64,000 nt of DNA from Combretum micranthum (GCA_024138025.1 JAMXBD010002470.1:62001-126000); one strand, 5' to 3'; counted from the stretch's first letter, positions 26,501 through 37,855 are shown. Translations and numbers: made by a program. Notes: generated by a model from the sequence alone, not told the origin.

Positions 26501-29500
26501 ACCTCTCAAATCACACTTGGTTGGAATCAGGTTGTTTTTACACTTTCCTTCTTCACCTTTTGCTCCTTATGCCCCTCTTTGGGCTTAAGTGATCCCAACA
26601 TAGCTTTGCACCCATCCATCTCCCTTGGGGCGATTTTTTGTGTGAGACATTCAACGTTGCATTTACTTTTCTATTACCTTTTCAAGAACCCCAGTTTTAA
26701 ACCTGCAAATTGTAAATTGATCCATTTTGTAAATATAGATTGTGATGATATGCTTTATAAATGCAATTTCTGTATTATAGCTCAAATTAGAATATTGATT
26801 GCATTCCTAGAATGCTCCCTGGTTTATAACTTTGAGGAATCATTCTATGCCATGGAATTTTCACAGAGCTTTATTGGACAAAGTTATATGATTCACCCAA
26901 GCGAGGTGGTCCTAAACAACGAAAGATTAAGAAGCAGTTGATGGTGCGCCCTTCATTTCCTCCAGTTTATCATAGAAGTGAAATTTCTAATGTTAATTCC
27001 CTCTTAGAAGTGTCAGTTGTTGTATGTGATGAGTGGATGGTGGGGGATTTAGTTGACTGGTGGGCTGATGATTGTTATTGGTCTGGAAGTGTAACGAAAG
27101 TGTTGGGAGATGGAAAGCTGCAGGTATATTAATTCGATGTTATAAGAATCCCTTTTATCTTCCGCAAACTGCTGAAGTTTTGCACAAAGAACAAAAATAG
27201 TCTAGCAAATCTTTCTCATCATGCTTTGTTACCTTTCGTAATCTTTTGCTAGATTGAATTGCTGCCTTGTCCTTTGGGTGAAGGGGAGTGCTATGAAGTT
27301 TTGTCCAAGGACTTGCGCCCTGCTTTAGATTTTTCTCTAAAGGATGGTTGGACTATACCCACTCCTAAGGTGGTTCTCTAAGGATCATGTAGTTTTGGTT
27401 TTACTTCTTTTTAACACTTTCAGCTCCAGCTATCTTTTCTATTGCAAACCCTTTTTTTTTTTTTTGGCATTCCATAGAGTTTTCGTGTGACAAATCTATG
27501 TGAGGATGAAAGATAATAACATGGAAAGTTAGGAAAATAGTTTTAACAACTATTAAATGACTGATTATGCAATCTTATGGTCAGTTAGGACCCATATCAG
27601 TCTCTTGCTCTCCCATCCCATAAAAGTTGTTTATTGCATGTCCTCATGCAGGACTGCTTAACTCAATATTACTATTTTGGAAGTAATATCATGTTGATTG
27701 TAGGTTTTGATCAAAAGAGATTGTATGCTATTTACTTAGATTGGAATATATACAAAGTATAGCTAAGGGTTGATACATGTAGTTGGAATGTCTTAGATTT
27801 TGTAGATTTAGTTGTTACTCAATATATGCTTGTGCATATCTCATTGTTATCTTTCTGTTTTTGTGCATTTGTTTCATATATATATGTGTGTGTGTATTAT
27901 AAATAGCATATCTGGGAATAAATATTTATCTTCGTTTAACAACTTAGTTATGTATAAATCATCTCTAGTTCTCAAGGAAATAATATATTAGAAATTATTC
28001 AAACACTTATAACATCGAGTTGTAGGCTGGAGTCATATTCTCCCAATCATGTCCTAAATTTCCATAACTAAGTAACTAGAAAGGTTTTTTCTTGTCGCAA
28101 AGGAAATATGCGATTGACTTATTAATAGAGATGGGTAAATTGGGATCTAAGCCATGTGGTACACCCATGCTTCCAAATATGCAGCTTACTAAAGAAGGTA
28201 AATTGTTTAAGGACCTGGACTGGTATAGACGTTTGGTTGGGAAGTTAAATTATCTCATAGTGACCTATTCTTGATATTGCATACTCGGTTAGTGTTGTAA
28301 GTCAATTTATGCATTTTCCTATAGTGCATCATTGGACAGTGTTATAAATTAAATGTAATAGCTCACATCATATTTATAAGTTAAAATTTTTAGATTAGAT
28401 ACCTGTGATGTTAACCCTAACATGGTATTAGAGTAGGAAGTCATAAGTTAAAATTTTTGTGCACTTATTACAACCCCACTAAAATTAAATCATCTACTTG
28501 ATGGGTTTTAGTTAAAGTCAAAATTCGGACCCTCAAGTGGAGAAAGTGTTATAAAGTAAATATAATAATTAATAGCTCATATCATACTACAAATTTAAAT
28601 TTTTAGATCGGATGATTACAATGTTAACTTTAACAACATTTTTAGAATAAATTTCATGTTATGTAAAGGGTGCACTAGGTTATGGTTTAGTATATGGAAA
28701 CCATGAAATAACTGTATTGAGTGTTTCTCACATGCTTATTAAGTAGGGTTTAAAATAGATAGAAGATCTAACATTGGATATTGTGTGTTTGTTGAAGGAA
28801 ATCTAATATCTTGGACGAAGCAAGAAACAAAACATTGTATTACGTTCGGGTGTAGAGTTAGAATACAGACCATGGCTCAATCAGTATGTGAATTGATATG
28901 GATTCATCAACTCTTGAGTGAAGTTGGCTATGAGGTCATTACCTGCACGGTTATGGGGTGATAATCAGGCAGCCATTCATATTGCATCTAACCTCTTGTT
29001 TCATGAGTGAACCAAGTATCATTTCAATCGTGAGTAGATACAATCAAATTTCTATTGGGCATGTCCAGACTGGAGAACCGTTATCAGAGATTTTGACTAA
29101 AGCTCTATATAATGATATCTGTAACAAGTTGGACATGATCAATATTTATGTTCTAACTTGAGAGGAGTTATGGAATAAAATTGTAAATATTATTATTGGA
29201 CAGTGTAATTAATACAATGTTAAGGATTGATACACCAACAATTAGAAGCACATCATCTATATATATATTCCTCATATGTACATAAATATTATTACATCAA
29301 GATACAATTATTCTATATAATTATTAATTTAGCTGAATGAATTTTTCATATATCTCCAAGGTATAAATATATGGTACATATGGCTATTTTAGGATAATCA
29401 ACCATACAATTAACACATATGACTGTTTTAGGATAGTCAACCATACGATCAATTAAAAAATCAATTAGAATAAATCAGAAACTAATCCTAGCTCATATAG

Positions 29501-32500
29501 GAAACATAATCAACTGGGATAATATAGAATATGTTCCGACTTATATGCTAAGTTACATTTGCTGCACACTTATTTTTTATACTTTTACAGTGATGTATTA
29601 ATTGCTAGGAAAATGTCAATGGCCTTGTATGCTATAATTTTTTAATGAACCGTGTTATAGTAAGTCTTTTGGATATATACAGAGAGTTAAATATTTCACA
29701 TCATCTTAAATAATCAGCAATTCAAATGAGCTAAAGATTAGATGATGGGAATCCTTTTACATCTTCCTGTTGGTCACAGTTATTAGGAGAGCAGCTTTAC
29801 ATCTCTTTTAATTTTTTTACAAGTATTTATAGCACCTTTAGATCAATTTATTTTTGGTAGTTGTAGTTAAATTGATTAGTGTTATCGATCGCTTTTGCTA
29901 TAGCCTTTTTTTTTATTTCTTATATTTTTATACATAAGATGTACAGAATATCTCCATTCTCCTGCACTCCTGAATTTGTTTCATGTTAGCGGATGCAGGT
30001 TGGAACCAATCGCATCTGTGCCCAATTAATCAAGCCTGCAAAAGAAGGTATTCTACTGCATCACCCTGTGCATAAAGACAACACAGTTAATATACTTTAT
30101 GAGGGTATAATATAGCCTATGTATGGAATTTTAGGACCAATAGGGTAGGACCCATCTCATTCAATTGGCTCATTTTCTCAAGATGTTGTGATTGCTATTA
30201 GTAAATAAACTTGCTGGTTATTCTATTGAACAGCAAAAGTAGGTGGGGAACCTCCAACAATGAAAATCGCTTTACTTCTATTGTAAAATGGTCTTTTGGT
30301 GCATTCCCTAGTACCCTTTCAAATAGCAATAGGGAGATCACTATCGTTTGTGGGTGTTTCAATTGTCTCTAGTTGCAAGGAGGGATTTCTTCTTACTGTG
30401 GCCCCATTCTCCAGTACTCAAGTCCTTGCTATTGCAATGAAGGACTGCTTATCCTCAAGGAGCGTGTTTCTTAGTTGAACAACAGGACAATTAGGCATTA
30501 CAGTTTCTCTTGAATATATTTTGGTGATTTTGGAGGTAGAGATCGTTAGATGTGTCTATCTGAAAATTAGGGCAGTGGGCACTAGCTGCATGCCTTTCAA
30601 ATTCATCTTCTGGAGTAGAATTCATCATATAGGGTGTCCTCGATCTCTCTTGAATTCTCTCATGTTGGGACTGTGATTTAGCAACAACAATCCCGGAATT
30701 AGTTTGGCTGAAGGCTTATTTTTTAAATTAGTTTTCGTAGGGGAAAATTGACCTATTTCTCATTTGATACATTTGGAAAATGATTAATATCATTAACCAG
30801 ATGGTTAAAACTAATTCCCAAGTTGGGACTGCAATTTAGCAACACATTTTAGGAATTAGTTTCGCTAAAGGCTTACTTTAAAATTTAGTTTTTCCAGGGT
30901 GGATAACTTGACCAATTTTTTACTCAATACATTTGGAAAACGATCAGTATTATTAACCAAATGGTTGAAACTAAATCACATGCTAGGACTGCGTATTAGC
31001 AACAACATTCCAAGAATTAGTTTGGCTGAAGGCTTTGCATAAAAACTTGTATTTGTATGGGGAATTCTCTTTTAATACATTTGGAAGACGATACAATTAA
31101 AATATCGCTGGATATAAATAACGGTGACCATTTTAATACTTTCCCCTATGCTTAGGTTTTAATGTCCATTAGTTGCTATCTTGCTTAAAATAACGTCAAA
31201 TGATGTCTTGGATAGTGATTTGATTGGGATTTCTGCTTCCTCTTATTCAGAAGGAATATAAGCAAGATTTATGCCTTCATTTTGAATGTCATACTTCATG
31301 AAGTTGCAATCTATACGTGCATGCTTAGTCCTATCATGTTGAATTAGATTCTTAACAATACAAATAGTTAATTACAGATTATTTTAGAATAAGGTATCTC
31401 CCAATCTTCAAATGACCTTTTGAGCTGAATAGCCTTTCAAATTCCTTGTGAAGTAGCTTAAAACCGAATTCCACATTGCTTATAGCTACCTCGGTTTGTT
31501 TCTTACTTTGCAAAGTCACCAAATTTCCCTACACCTTTGTACGATGGCTTGATGTAGATTTATGATCTGGTATATCACCAGCCCAGTCAACATATAAAGT
31601 ATTATACCTTTATTTGTTGACTTGCGGAATAATATAACTTCTGCAAGCATCACCTTAAAAATATTCGAGTATTCAGTGTAAGGCATCCAAGTTTTGTTTA
31701 GTAGGACTATGCATTACTCAACTTACAACTTCCACAGCATAAGTTATATTGAGTTTTGTTAAAGATAAATAGATTTGATGACACACTAGCCTTTGTTTTT
31801 TGTTCTTGATCTATTAGAGTGTTTTAATCCAAAAACAAAATGGTATTACACTATTATGGGTGTTACATTTTCAAAAAACATTCCATTTTTTTGATAAAAA
31901 TTCCCTTCGGGGGGAGAAGTCTAGTGAGGAAGGAAATTTTTGGGAACAAAGTCCCTTACCCAGTATCATTAATCTTGAGTCTCTAATTACTCAAAATTCG
32001 GGAAAGGAAACAATACAGGAGGAAAATTCTAAACCTGATTAGCTTGTTTATTCTAGGATGAAGATCCACAAAAAAAACGAGTCCATCTCTTGTTTCAACA
32101 AATGATCAATCGCATTCCCTGAATGACGATCAGGAAGACAACATAGGTAACTTATCTCACCCTACTTTATCTGAATGTATTCTTTCTGAACCTAACAAAA
32201 TCTTAGCTCTGATTCCTATTTCTCAAACTAAAAACCTTGGTGTTCCTATTGCCCTTAGAAAGGGAGAAGGAAATGTGCTCAATACCCTATGGCCGATTAC
32301 ATGTCCTTGGCTAAACTTTCCAAATCCCATAGAGCCTTTTACATCTAATATTTCCAAAATTGTTGTGCCAAGAAACTTACAAGAAGCAGTAGAATATCCT
32401 AATTGGAAGTTAGCAGTACTCGAGGAGATGAGAATCTTGAAGAAAAATGCAACTTAGGAGGTAGTGGATTTGCTGAAAATTGTGGGTTGTAAATGGGCTT

Positions 32501-34674
32501 TTACGGTGAAGTGTAGAGCTGATGGGTGTGTAGAGATATGTGAGGCAAGATTGGTGGCAAAGAGCTTTACATAAACACAAGGAATTGACTACCAAGAGAC
32601 ATTTGCTCCTGTGGCAAAGAGTATTATTATCTCTTACAGTCAGTTCAAACTGGCCCTTACATCAGTTAGATGTGAAAAATGCCTTTCTCGATGGAGAGTT
32701 AAGAGGAAGAAGTTTTCATGAGTCTCCCATCAGGGTTTTGAAGGAAAGCATGGGGCTGAGAAGGCGTGTAAACTGAAGAGATCTTTATACAGTTTCAAAT
32801 AATCCCTTAGGGCTTGGTTTGAACAATTTGACAAAATAGTGAAACGTCTTGGTTTTTGTCAAAGTCAAAGTCAAAGTCAAGCAGGGTGAAATTGCCATTT
32901 TGATTTTTTATGTTGATGATATTGTCCTAACAGGGGATGACAGCATGGAGTTAGCGAAGCTAATGGAGAAACTCTCTACTGAATTCGAGATTAAAGACCT
33001 TGGACCATTGAAGTATTTCTTTGGCATGGAGTTTGCTAGGTCTAAAGAAGGAATTTTTGTCAACCAAAGGAAATATGTGTTGGATCTCCTCGAAGAAACA
33101 AGTATGCCTGGTTGTAGGACAGCTGAAACACCAATCGAATCGAATGTGAAGCTCGAGGTTGCAAAAGATGTTAGAGGGAGAGAGTGCTACCAGAGGTTAG
33201 TGAGCTAGTTAATTTACCTATCACGTACTCGACTAGACATTGTTTTCGTGGTTAGCATGGTGAGCCAGTTCAGCACTCACCAGGATCTGAACATTTTGAA
33301 GTGGTCTACCGAATTTTGAGGTACTTAAAGGGAACACTAGGTAAAGGTAAAGGGATATATTTCAAGAAGCGAAATGTATGCAGATTGAAGCCTATACTGA
33401 TGCAGACTAGGCTGGTAGTGTAATAGATTGTAGGTCAACATCTGGCTACTACGCTTTTATAGGAGGTAATTTGGTTACCTGGAGAAGAAACAAAATATGG
33501 TCGCCCGGAGTAGTGCAGAGGTAGAATTTAGGGCTGTGGTTCATGGCATTTGTGAAATAATTTGGATCAAAAGATTATTAGAACAACTTGAAGTTCAGAT
33601 TGCTTTGCCGATGAGATTATATTGTGACAACAAGTCAACAATTTCCATAGCTCAAAACCTGATTCTTCATGATCATACAAAGCATGTGAAGGTAGATGAA
33701 CACTTCATTAAAGGGGAAGTTAATAGTGGACAAGTGTGCTTAGTTTACACTCTGACTACAGAAAAAGTTGCTGATATGTTCACTAAAGAGCCGTACAAGA
33801 AACAGTTTGATTGTTTAATGAGCAAGCTAGCCATGGAAGATATCTTCAAACTAGCTTAGGTGGGGGGGTGTTGGAAATATTGCAGAAATCAAGGAGGGGT
33901 GTTTTAACCAAATATAGCATATATATTTCGATCGATCATATAAATTAAGAATCAGCATTTATTTCTCTATAATTTAGTCAATCATGTAAATTAGGAATTA
34001 ACATTTATTTCCCTATAATTTAGTCTTTCTTTCCTACTTTAGAGCTTCTATAACATGTATAAAACTCTTGATAATGAAACAATTGACTTATCCCTTCATT
34101 TTACCTCTTTCGATTTTATCAATCTTACATTATGTTTTTTAATAATTGAATTGTCGTTTTCTTGTTACTCTTACATTATATTTTCTAATAATTGAACTCT
34201 TAGCAAGGCGGTCATCATACTATAATAGGTGTTTTAAAGGGCGATATGGCTTCTGGAGGTAGGATGGAAAATGTAACTACCGGAGGATCTTTAAGTGCTT
34301 CAGCTTCTTCAGATAGCTTACTGCCAATATTACCAAGACAGGAGGGAAGTCCTGAACAACCCCGTATTACTAATTTTTCTACCCAAGGGCATCCAACTGA
34401 TGGTGGCATAAACATTAATCATAGATCCGTTCAAAAGGCCAATTGTTGTGGCTGGGTTTCAGGTCCTGTAACTTCAGATCTAAAAACAGAAGGCAGCGCA
34501 TCATTAAATGTAATGTTCTCCAATACAGTGGAAGCTGCAATTTTGGACCTGGAGGAGCTTGCCAACCGTGTCGAGTGGCTTAAAGGCATGCTGGAATTTA
34601 GCATGCCCTTCTCAAAGAAATCAAAGCCCAAGTGGAAATTTGCAGAGCACCATCCATCATCCATATCAAAATAA
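17516..34674 (+). CDS. Agenet/Tudor-like domain protein, six visible exons
   Basis: Exons by splice signal and frame: 17516-17611, 25353-25428, 26867-27123, 27253-27369, 29999-30047 and 34204-34674. The product (about 355 residues) starts MTNLNEGPFKVGQHVES, continues GFRGAWFRCKIKDMEG, then LMVRPSFPPVYHRSE, then a second Agenet half WMVGDLVDWWADDCYWSG, then GEGECYEVLSKDLRP, and ends with an ILDLEELANRVEWLKGMLEF segment. Two Agenet units and this C-terminal block match a plant family of nuclear, presumed chromatin- or RNA-binding Tudor-like proteins; the exact function is unknown. ATG at 17516 is chosen because the ATG at 17511 stops after one codon. Exon 5 ends in phase 1 but exon 6 fits only phase 0, so a small exon of 3n+2 bases is missing from this model, or the gene is damaged. 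The introns are full of transposon sequence (intron 1 is 7.7 kb). Confidence 0.8.
17699..18235. repeat. possible inverted-repeat element in intron 1
   Basis: GTCGGGCTCGGCTTGTTTG near 17716, followed by diffuse GAGTTTG/GAGCTCAG words and ending near 18150-18190 with CAGCCGAGCTAAG and GGCTCAGCTTGC, resembles plant MITEs built of GAGCTCG words. No exact ends or TSD were found. Confidence 0.3.
19300..19880 (-). pseudogene. LINE (L1-type) ORF2 fragment in intron 1
   Basis: The minus frame at 19329-19592 includes SLLKQKLRVLWLILGDKKIAFFFRAL and RNHRNGIHSL followed by AVSYFKILL. This is the segment between endonuclease and reverse transcriptase in plant L1-like LINEs (usual form: KQKSRVQWLKLGDxNTxFFH). 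Weak LINE-like frames extend upstream to about 19880. RT itself is not present. Confidence 0.7.
20168..20346 (-). repeat. 3' LTR of the intron-1 copia element
   Basis: 179 bp, TG...CA ends. It differs from the partner LTR at about 13 positions by eye (roughly 7%), with no length change. Confidence 0.92.
20360..24496 (-). pseudogene. copia gag-pol of the intron-1 element, with stops
   Basis: Minus-strand order: gag start with LNGNNFIAWSKTVQIYL (about 24270-24340); a UBN2-type gag domain at 23726-24217 (EQHDQSHISYFMNFKKIYEEL); protease with SRATDHMIGNLNLFF where a DSGATDHM motif is expected (about 23370), so the catalytic Asp and Gly are changed; the GAG-pre-integrase HCRLGHPSISLL (about 23000); integrase with NGVAERKNRHLLEKV preceded by a TAA stop in the HTPQQNG motif (about 22550); RT tail GSLKYFLGIELMRNKKSIFL (about 21160); and RNase H down to 20400. 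The damage makes it inactive. It is nonetheless much better preserved than the other elements here. Confidence 0.9.
24960..25138 (-). repeat. 5' LTR of the intron-1 copia element
   Basis: 179 bp, TG...CA ends. It is followed on its internal side (24959 leftward) by the primer-binding site. Confidence 0.92.
25975..26500 (-). pseudogene. Ty3/gypsy reverse-transcriptase fragment in intron 2
   Basis: The minus strand gives LDELHEATLLKIHQKGAYHR, then GDTWKSTFKAMLGFYNWLVM and PLGLSSVPSMFIRLMHHG. These are the successive conserved RT motifs (usual form: DLRSGYHQIR, KTAFxTxxGxYEWLVMPFGL, APSTFMRLMN). Upstream, in broken frames, NESMLHPTLLMPKNVCG corresponds to the PALLxPKKDGSWRMC block. Catalytic YxDD is not seen. 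No LTRs were found, so this is an isolated piece. Confidence 0.8.
28078..29260 (+). pseudogene. copia RT/RNase H remnant in Agenet intron 4
   Basis: The first part has LSQRKYAIDLLIEMGKLGSK and WYRRLVGKLNYL (RT tail, 28092-28250). It is interrupted at 28340-28635 by a miniature LTR element, then resumes with IDRRSNIGYCVFVEGNLISW and SVCELIWIHQLL (RNase H, 28755-28925) and ends near 29160. A weak purine tract TTGAGAGGAG follows, and then probable LTR remains. It has many stops and lies in the same orientation as the host gene. Confidence 0.8.
28340..28635 (+). mobile_element. miniature LTR retrotransposon (TRIM/SMART-like) nested in copia
   Basis: About 296 bp. LTR1 is 28340-28422 (83 bp) and LTR2 is 28547-28635 (89 bp). 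Both start TGTTATAAA, share TAATAGCTCA and AAATTTTTAGAT, and end in TTAAC...TAACA. LTR1 is followed at once by TGGTATTAGAG, a near-match to the initiator-Met primer site, and LTR2 is preceded by the purine-rich GTGGAGAAAG. Only about 124 bp lie between the LTRs and nothing is coded. The insertion splits the copia RT frame after VHHWT. No exact TSD was found (GACAG left, ACATT right). Confidence 0.75.
30296..30478 (+). pseudogene. possible LINE RNase H-like fragment
   Basis: CKEGFLLTVAPFSSTQVLAI in intron 5 resembles the RNase H-like tail of plant LINEs (GxFxxAxAGPFSSTSVLAAE). It is short and isolated, with no further domains beside it, so the call is tentative. Confidence 0.25.
30661..31110. 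repeat. 158-160-bp tandem repeat, about 2.8 copies
   Basis: Units begin at 30661, 30819 and 30979 with GTTGGGACTG-like words followed by TTAGCAACA, GGAATTAGTTT, GGCTTA and ACATTTGGAAAA. The copies differ clearly from each other. The array lies in intron 5. Confidence 0.8.
31190..31760 (-). pseudogene. copia RNase H fragment, minus strand
   Basis: On the minus strand, WAGDIPDHKST, then GNLVTLQSKKQTEVAISN, FKLLHKEFERL and, further down, HDRTKHARIDCNFMKYDIQN match the RNase H domain and C-terminal tail of copia polyproteins. It is frameshifted and has stops. It faces the plus-strand copia remnant that begins at about 31815. Confidence 0.7.
31860..33859 (+). pseudogene. copia pol remnant (post-integrase, RT, RNase H)
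   Basis: The RT has YPNWKLAVLEEM, CKWAFTVKCRADG, YQETFAPVAK, LHQLDVKNAFLDGEL and the intact catalytic FYVDDIVLTGDD (about 32905). RNase H has ARSSAEVEFRAVVHGICE (about 33510), LYCDNKSTISIAQN and TKHVKVDEHFIKGEV. Stops and frameshifts occur near 32457, 32575, 32776, 33208 and through 33300-33480. A hexanucleotide triplication (CAAAGT repeated) sits at about 32858-32880. The last ~120 codons are open. Confidence 0.88.
33869..34129 (+). repeat. 3' LTR of the intron-5 copia element
   Basis: It starts TGTTGGAAATATTG after the G-rich tract and probably ends CAATCTTACA (261 bp). A 46-bp-spaced echo (CTTACATTATG at 34124, CTTACATTATA at 34170) leads into the exon 6 acceptor, so the right edge could be slightly different. 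Confidence 0.6.
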
Positions 34675-36890
34675 GACATTAGACCAGAGGTAACTGAATG
34701 TGAATTTATCATGCATGCTTTCATTGTTTTTCTTGTGTGTTTCAAATTGATTCATTGACCTGAAGGCCATGCTGCACTGTTAGAAAATTTCATTATTGAA
34801 TTAATGGACTTATATTAGTTACTCTTGTTCTATGTATGTTATGGCTCTTCTTGTTGACACACCTGTTGGCCATCTCCACTGTAGGATTGACCAGGTAGTG
34901 CTAAGAATCCCTGCATCTTTGCATAAGCTTTAGTGTTGTGTGTGTATTGGTGAAAATGACAATGATGCTTTATGCCTTGCTAAATTTTTTAAAATCTGCT
35001 GAGATAACTTCTGGTCAAACAAAAACTGAAGCTTTTCATTTTCTTTTAAAAGGTAGGTGGCTCTCATTTTGCGTATATAGCTGGCTGCTTCCTTCGATGA
35101 AATCCAAGCTGTGTATGCTTCAAAGTGTGTCTAGTCCTGATGATTGACCACTGCCTTGAACTCTACGGTCCTTCCATGTGATATATTCCTAGTTCTGTAT
35201 TCGAATGCGATTACCAGAATCTGCCTCCTTTTTCTGGTTTTCTTCAACCTAGTAAGATGTACGAAGGTGTTGGTTTTCGTCTTTTGTTAGAATCTTGGCT
35301 CTCCAAGTAGGAAAATTGTGAGACTTATCACCCTTTTGTAGCCACATTTTCCATCTTGTATGTGAATCTGGGGGTTTCAGTTTTGGTTCAAAAAAAGTAG
35401 TAGCCAAATGGTTTGTTCTTCAAGTTCCTGCCGCCAATTTAATCTGTTGTCATCTGCTTTTAATTAATTTATAGTTGTTTCCTCCATTTATAGTTATTTC
35501 AGTCTTCAGATAAGTTTATATGAAAATAATTATAAAAATTTCAATAATGTAATACGTGTTGATTCCGATGATTATTTGGGACCTATTTATGTGCTTCTTA
35601 TGTGTAATTTCACTTGTTTATATTACCTATTAGGCTCCTGTGGTGGTTTTCTGGCGATATTTTATGTATCAGAACAAAAGATTTGAAATTTCAACCCATA
35701 AGGATTAAATCCGAGAATATTACATGTTTAATATACTTTAAAAAAATTACATAAAACAAAATTAGAGAAAAAACAATCACATAATTAGTGTTGTTATATC
35801 CCATAGAGTATATGCGATATAAATTTGTATGGTTATTGCTAGTTCCTTATGTGATACACATAATTTATGTGAATTGCATAAGAAATCAGCGATACACGTT
35901 TGACCTTTCATCGCATCGAAATGACCATTAATGGTCGAACTATTGAACAATAACGCATGCATCCCTCCCTCTCTCTCCTCTTAGACTTCTTCTCTGCCTT
36001 GTCCCCTTTTAGCACTCGGAGGTCTCTCTCTCTCTATAGAAAAAAGAACTCCCTCTCTCTGTATTTGTTTTTTTTTTTTTGGAGCACTAAGCACGTGTTT
36101 CATCTGATTAAACCCTATAGGCTAACATTTATATATGAAATTTGGGATACGTTAACTTATTTTGAAAATTAAAGTTTCGAGGTTCTTTCGTCTAATATTT
36201 TCGTACTTCAACGTTTGGTTTAATTCTGGAAACATTATTGGTAGCCGTGATTTTTTAAGCGAATGTCCTAAGCACTAAATTTCCAAGGATTTACACATTG
36301 GCTACGGGCGAACTTGTGAATTGGGAAAAAAAAAAAAAAAAAAGTGAATGGGGGCAAGTGGCTAACTTGAATTTTGATGCAAAACTTTAAACGTGAATGT
36401 CATGTGCTAAAATAGGGCATAACCAAAATACATAGGTTCGAGTTTAGACAAAATCATTGAGTCTTTCTAAGAAGTTAAGGGGATTAAAGGGATCTCTGAG
36501 TGAAGTATCATGTTTACGAAGTAGAGAATTAATGACACCTCTTACGTGATGATTTAGGCATTTGTGACCTGCAATGCGAAACACCGATTCGGATGTAGCG
36601 ATGGTGAGTGTATGGTCTTATGAAACTCAATACTCTATTTACTTCAAAATGGTAGAGGGGGGAGTTATATAATTAATGTTAGAAGGAGATCTTTCCTCAT
36701 TTTACTTAAAACTTGACTTCCAAAGAGTGATTATTTTCCTATTCTACTGACTCTTTTTTATCAAGTGGTATTGGCTGTTTTCTCCACAAGTAGTTAGCAG
36801 CTTCTATATGGTGGTATTGGCTATAAGGAATAGATTTTATGACTATATAGCAATTTTATCTTCATCAAATTTACATTTGCAATGCACAAC
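34675..36890. other. Agenet 3' flank and intergenic DNA
   Basis: 34675 to about 35300 is less AT-rich than what follows and may be 3' UTR. No frame of note is seen. A 14-bp palindrome GACCATTAATGGTC lies at about 35921-35940, CT-rich runs near 35970-36060, and a poly-A run near 36326. No second gene was recognised. Confidence 0.4.
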
Positions 36891-37700
36891 TATATACACA
36901 TGATCAATGCTACTACCACGGTCTCCACTACCATCTTCATCTCCCCATCATCATTACTGTATACTCACTATCATCTTAATACTAGTATAGCTACCAATCT
37001 ACACCATCACTAACACCTCTATACCATAAATACTATCGCGGAGGTTGTTACGAACATTAACCATTCATATCGCCGCTACCACTATTATTATCCAATTACT
37101 TCTACCACTATCATCATCAACATTGTCCCTATTAGCCTGCTATCAACCATACCACCAACAAATGATGATCATTGTCAATGCCACTATCACCTTCACAACC
37201 CTTATATTGCTACTATCATCATGTCACTTTCAAACCAATTCTATTGTTGCACCACCACATTTGCCACCATATTGTCACCACCACCTTCCCTTCCATCATG
37301 ATCACTTTTATTGTCATTGCTGCAACATCATCACTAGCATTACGATTATGATACTACAACTAGTAACACTACCTTGCACTACCACCCCTTCTTGCACTAA
37401 TACCACTACCACCAACACTGACAATGCAACAAAGTCATCATTACTACCATGGTGTTAGTGATAGTAGTGGTTTGATGGTGTGATAATAAAGCTAGCAGTG
37501 GGGTGGTGGTACAGTGTTGGCATTTTGGTAGTGGTGTAATAAGGCCGAGATGATAGTATCAGGGTGAGATAGTAGACTATAGTGCTAATGTTGATGCTAG
37601 TGCTAATCTAAATACTAATGGTGTTTGATTTATAATGGTAGTAGTGGGATGGCGAAGGTGGTGTTATTTGGTACGATTAATGGAGATGGTGGAAGTAATG
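36890..37700. repeat. two-handed trinucleotide low-complexity block
   Basis: From about 36910 to 37447 the plus strand is dominated by CAC/ATC/ACT triplets; from about 37448 to 37700 it switches to GTG/GAT/AGT triplets. The 137-codon frame at 37045-37458 is a product of this composition, not a gene. Confidence 0.75.
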
Positions 37701-37855
37701 GTAATGATATATACCAAAATACCAAAAAAGATCACATGGATACTTTTGTTCTATTTTTAGTTCAATAATGTAATATACTATATTATGTAAACAGTGGAAC
37801 AATTAGTACTTGCAATCAAAATTTATGGGACATGAATAATGAGATATAGATTATT

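Larger units (their letters stand above)
31815..34129 (+). mobile_element. copia element, 3' part, in Agenet intron 5
   Basis: This starts in the region just after integrase, passes through RT and RNase H, and is followed by a purine tract (TAGGTGGGGGGG, 33857-33868) and a 3' LTR. The 5' half is absent, so it is a truncated insertion in sense with the host gene. Confidence 0.8.

Noticed and set aside
26579..27132. Two plus frames read as independent genes
   Set aside because: The first is mostly intron 2 read-through; the second is Agenet exon 3, which joins in frame to its neighbours.
37045..37458. 137-codon frame rich in Ile, Thr, His, Leu
   Set aside because: It is translated from the CAC/ATC trinucleotide block and has no domain or family feature.
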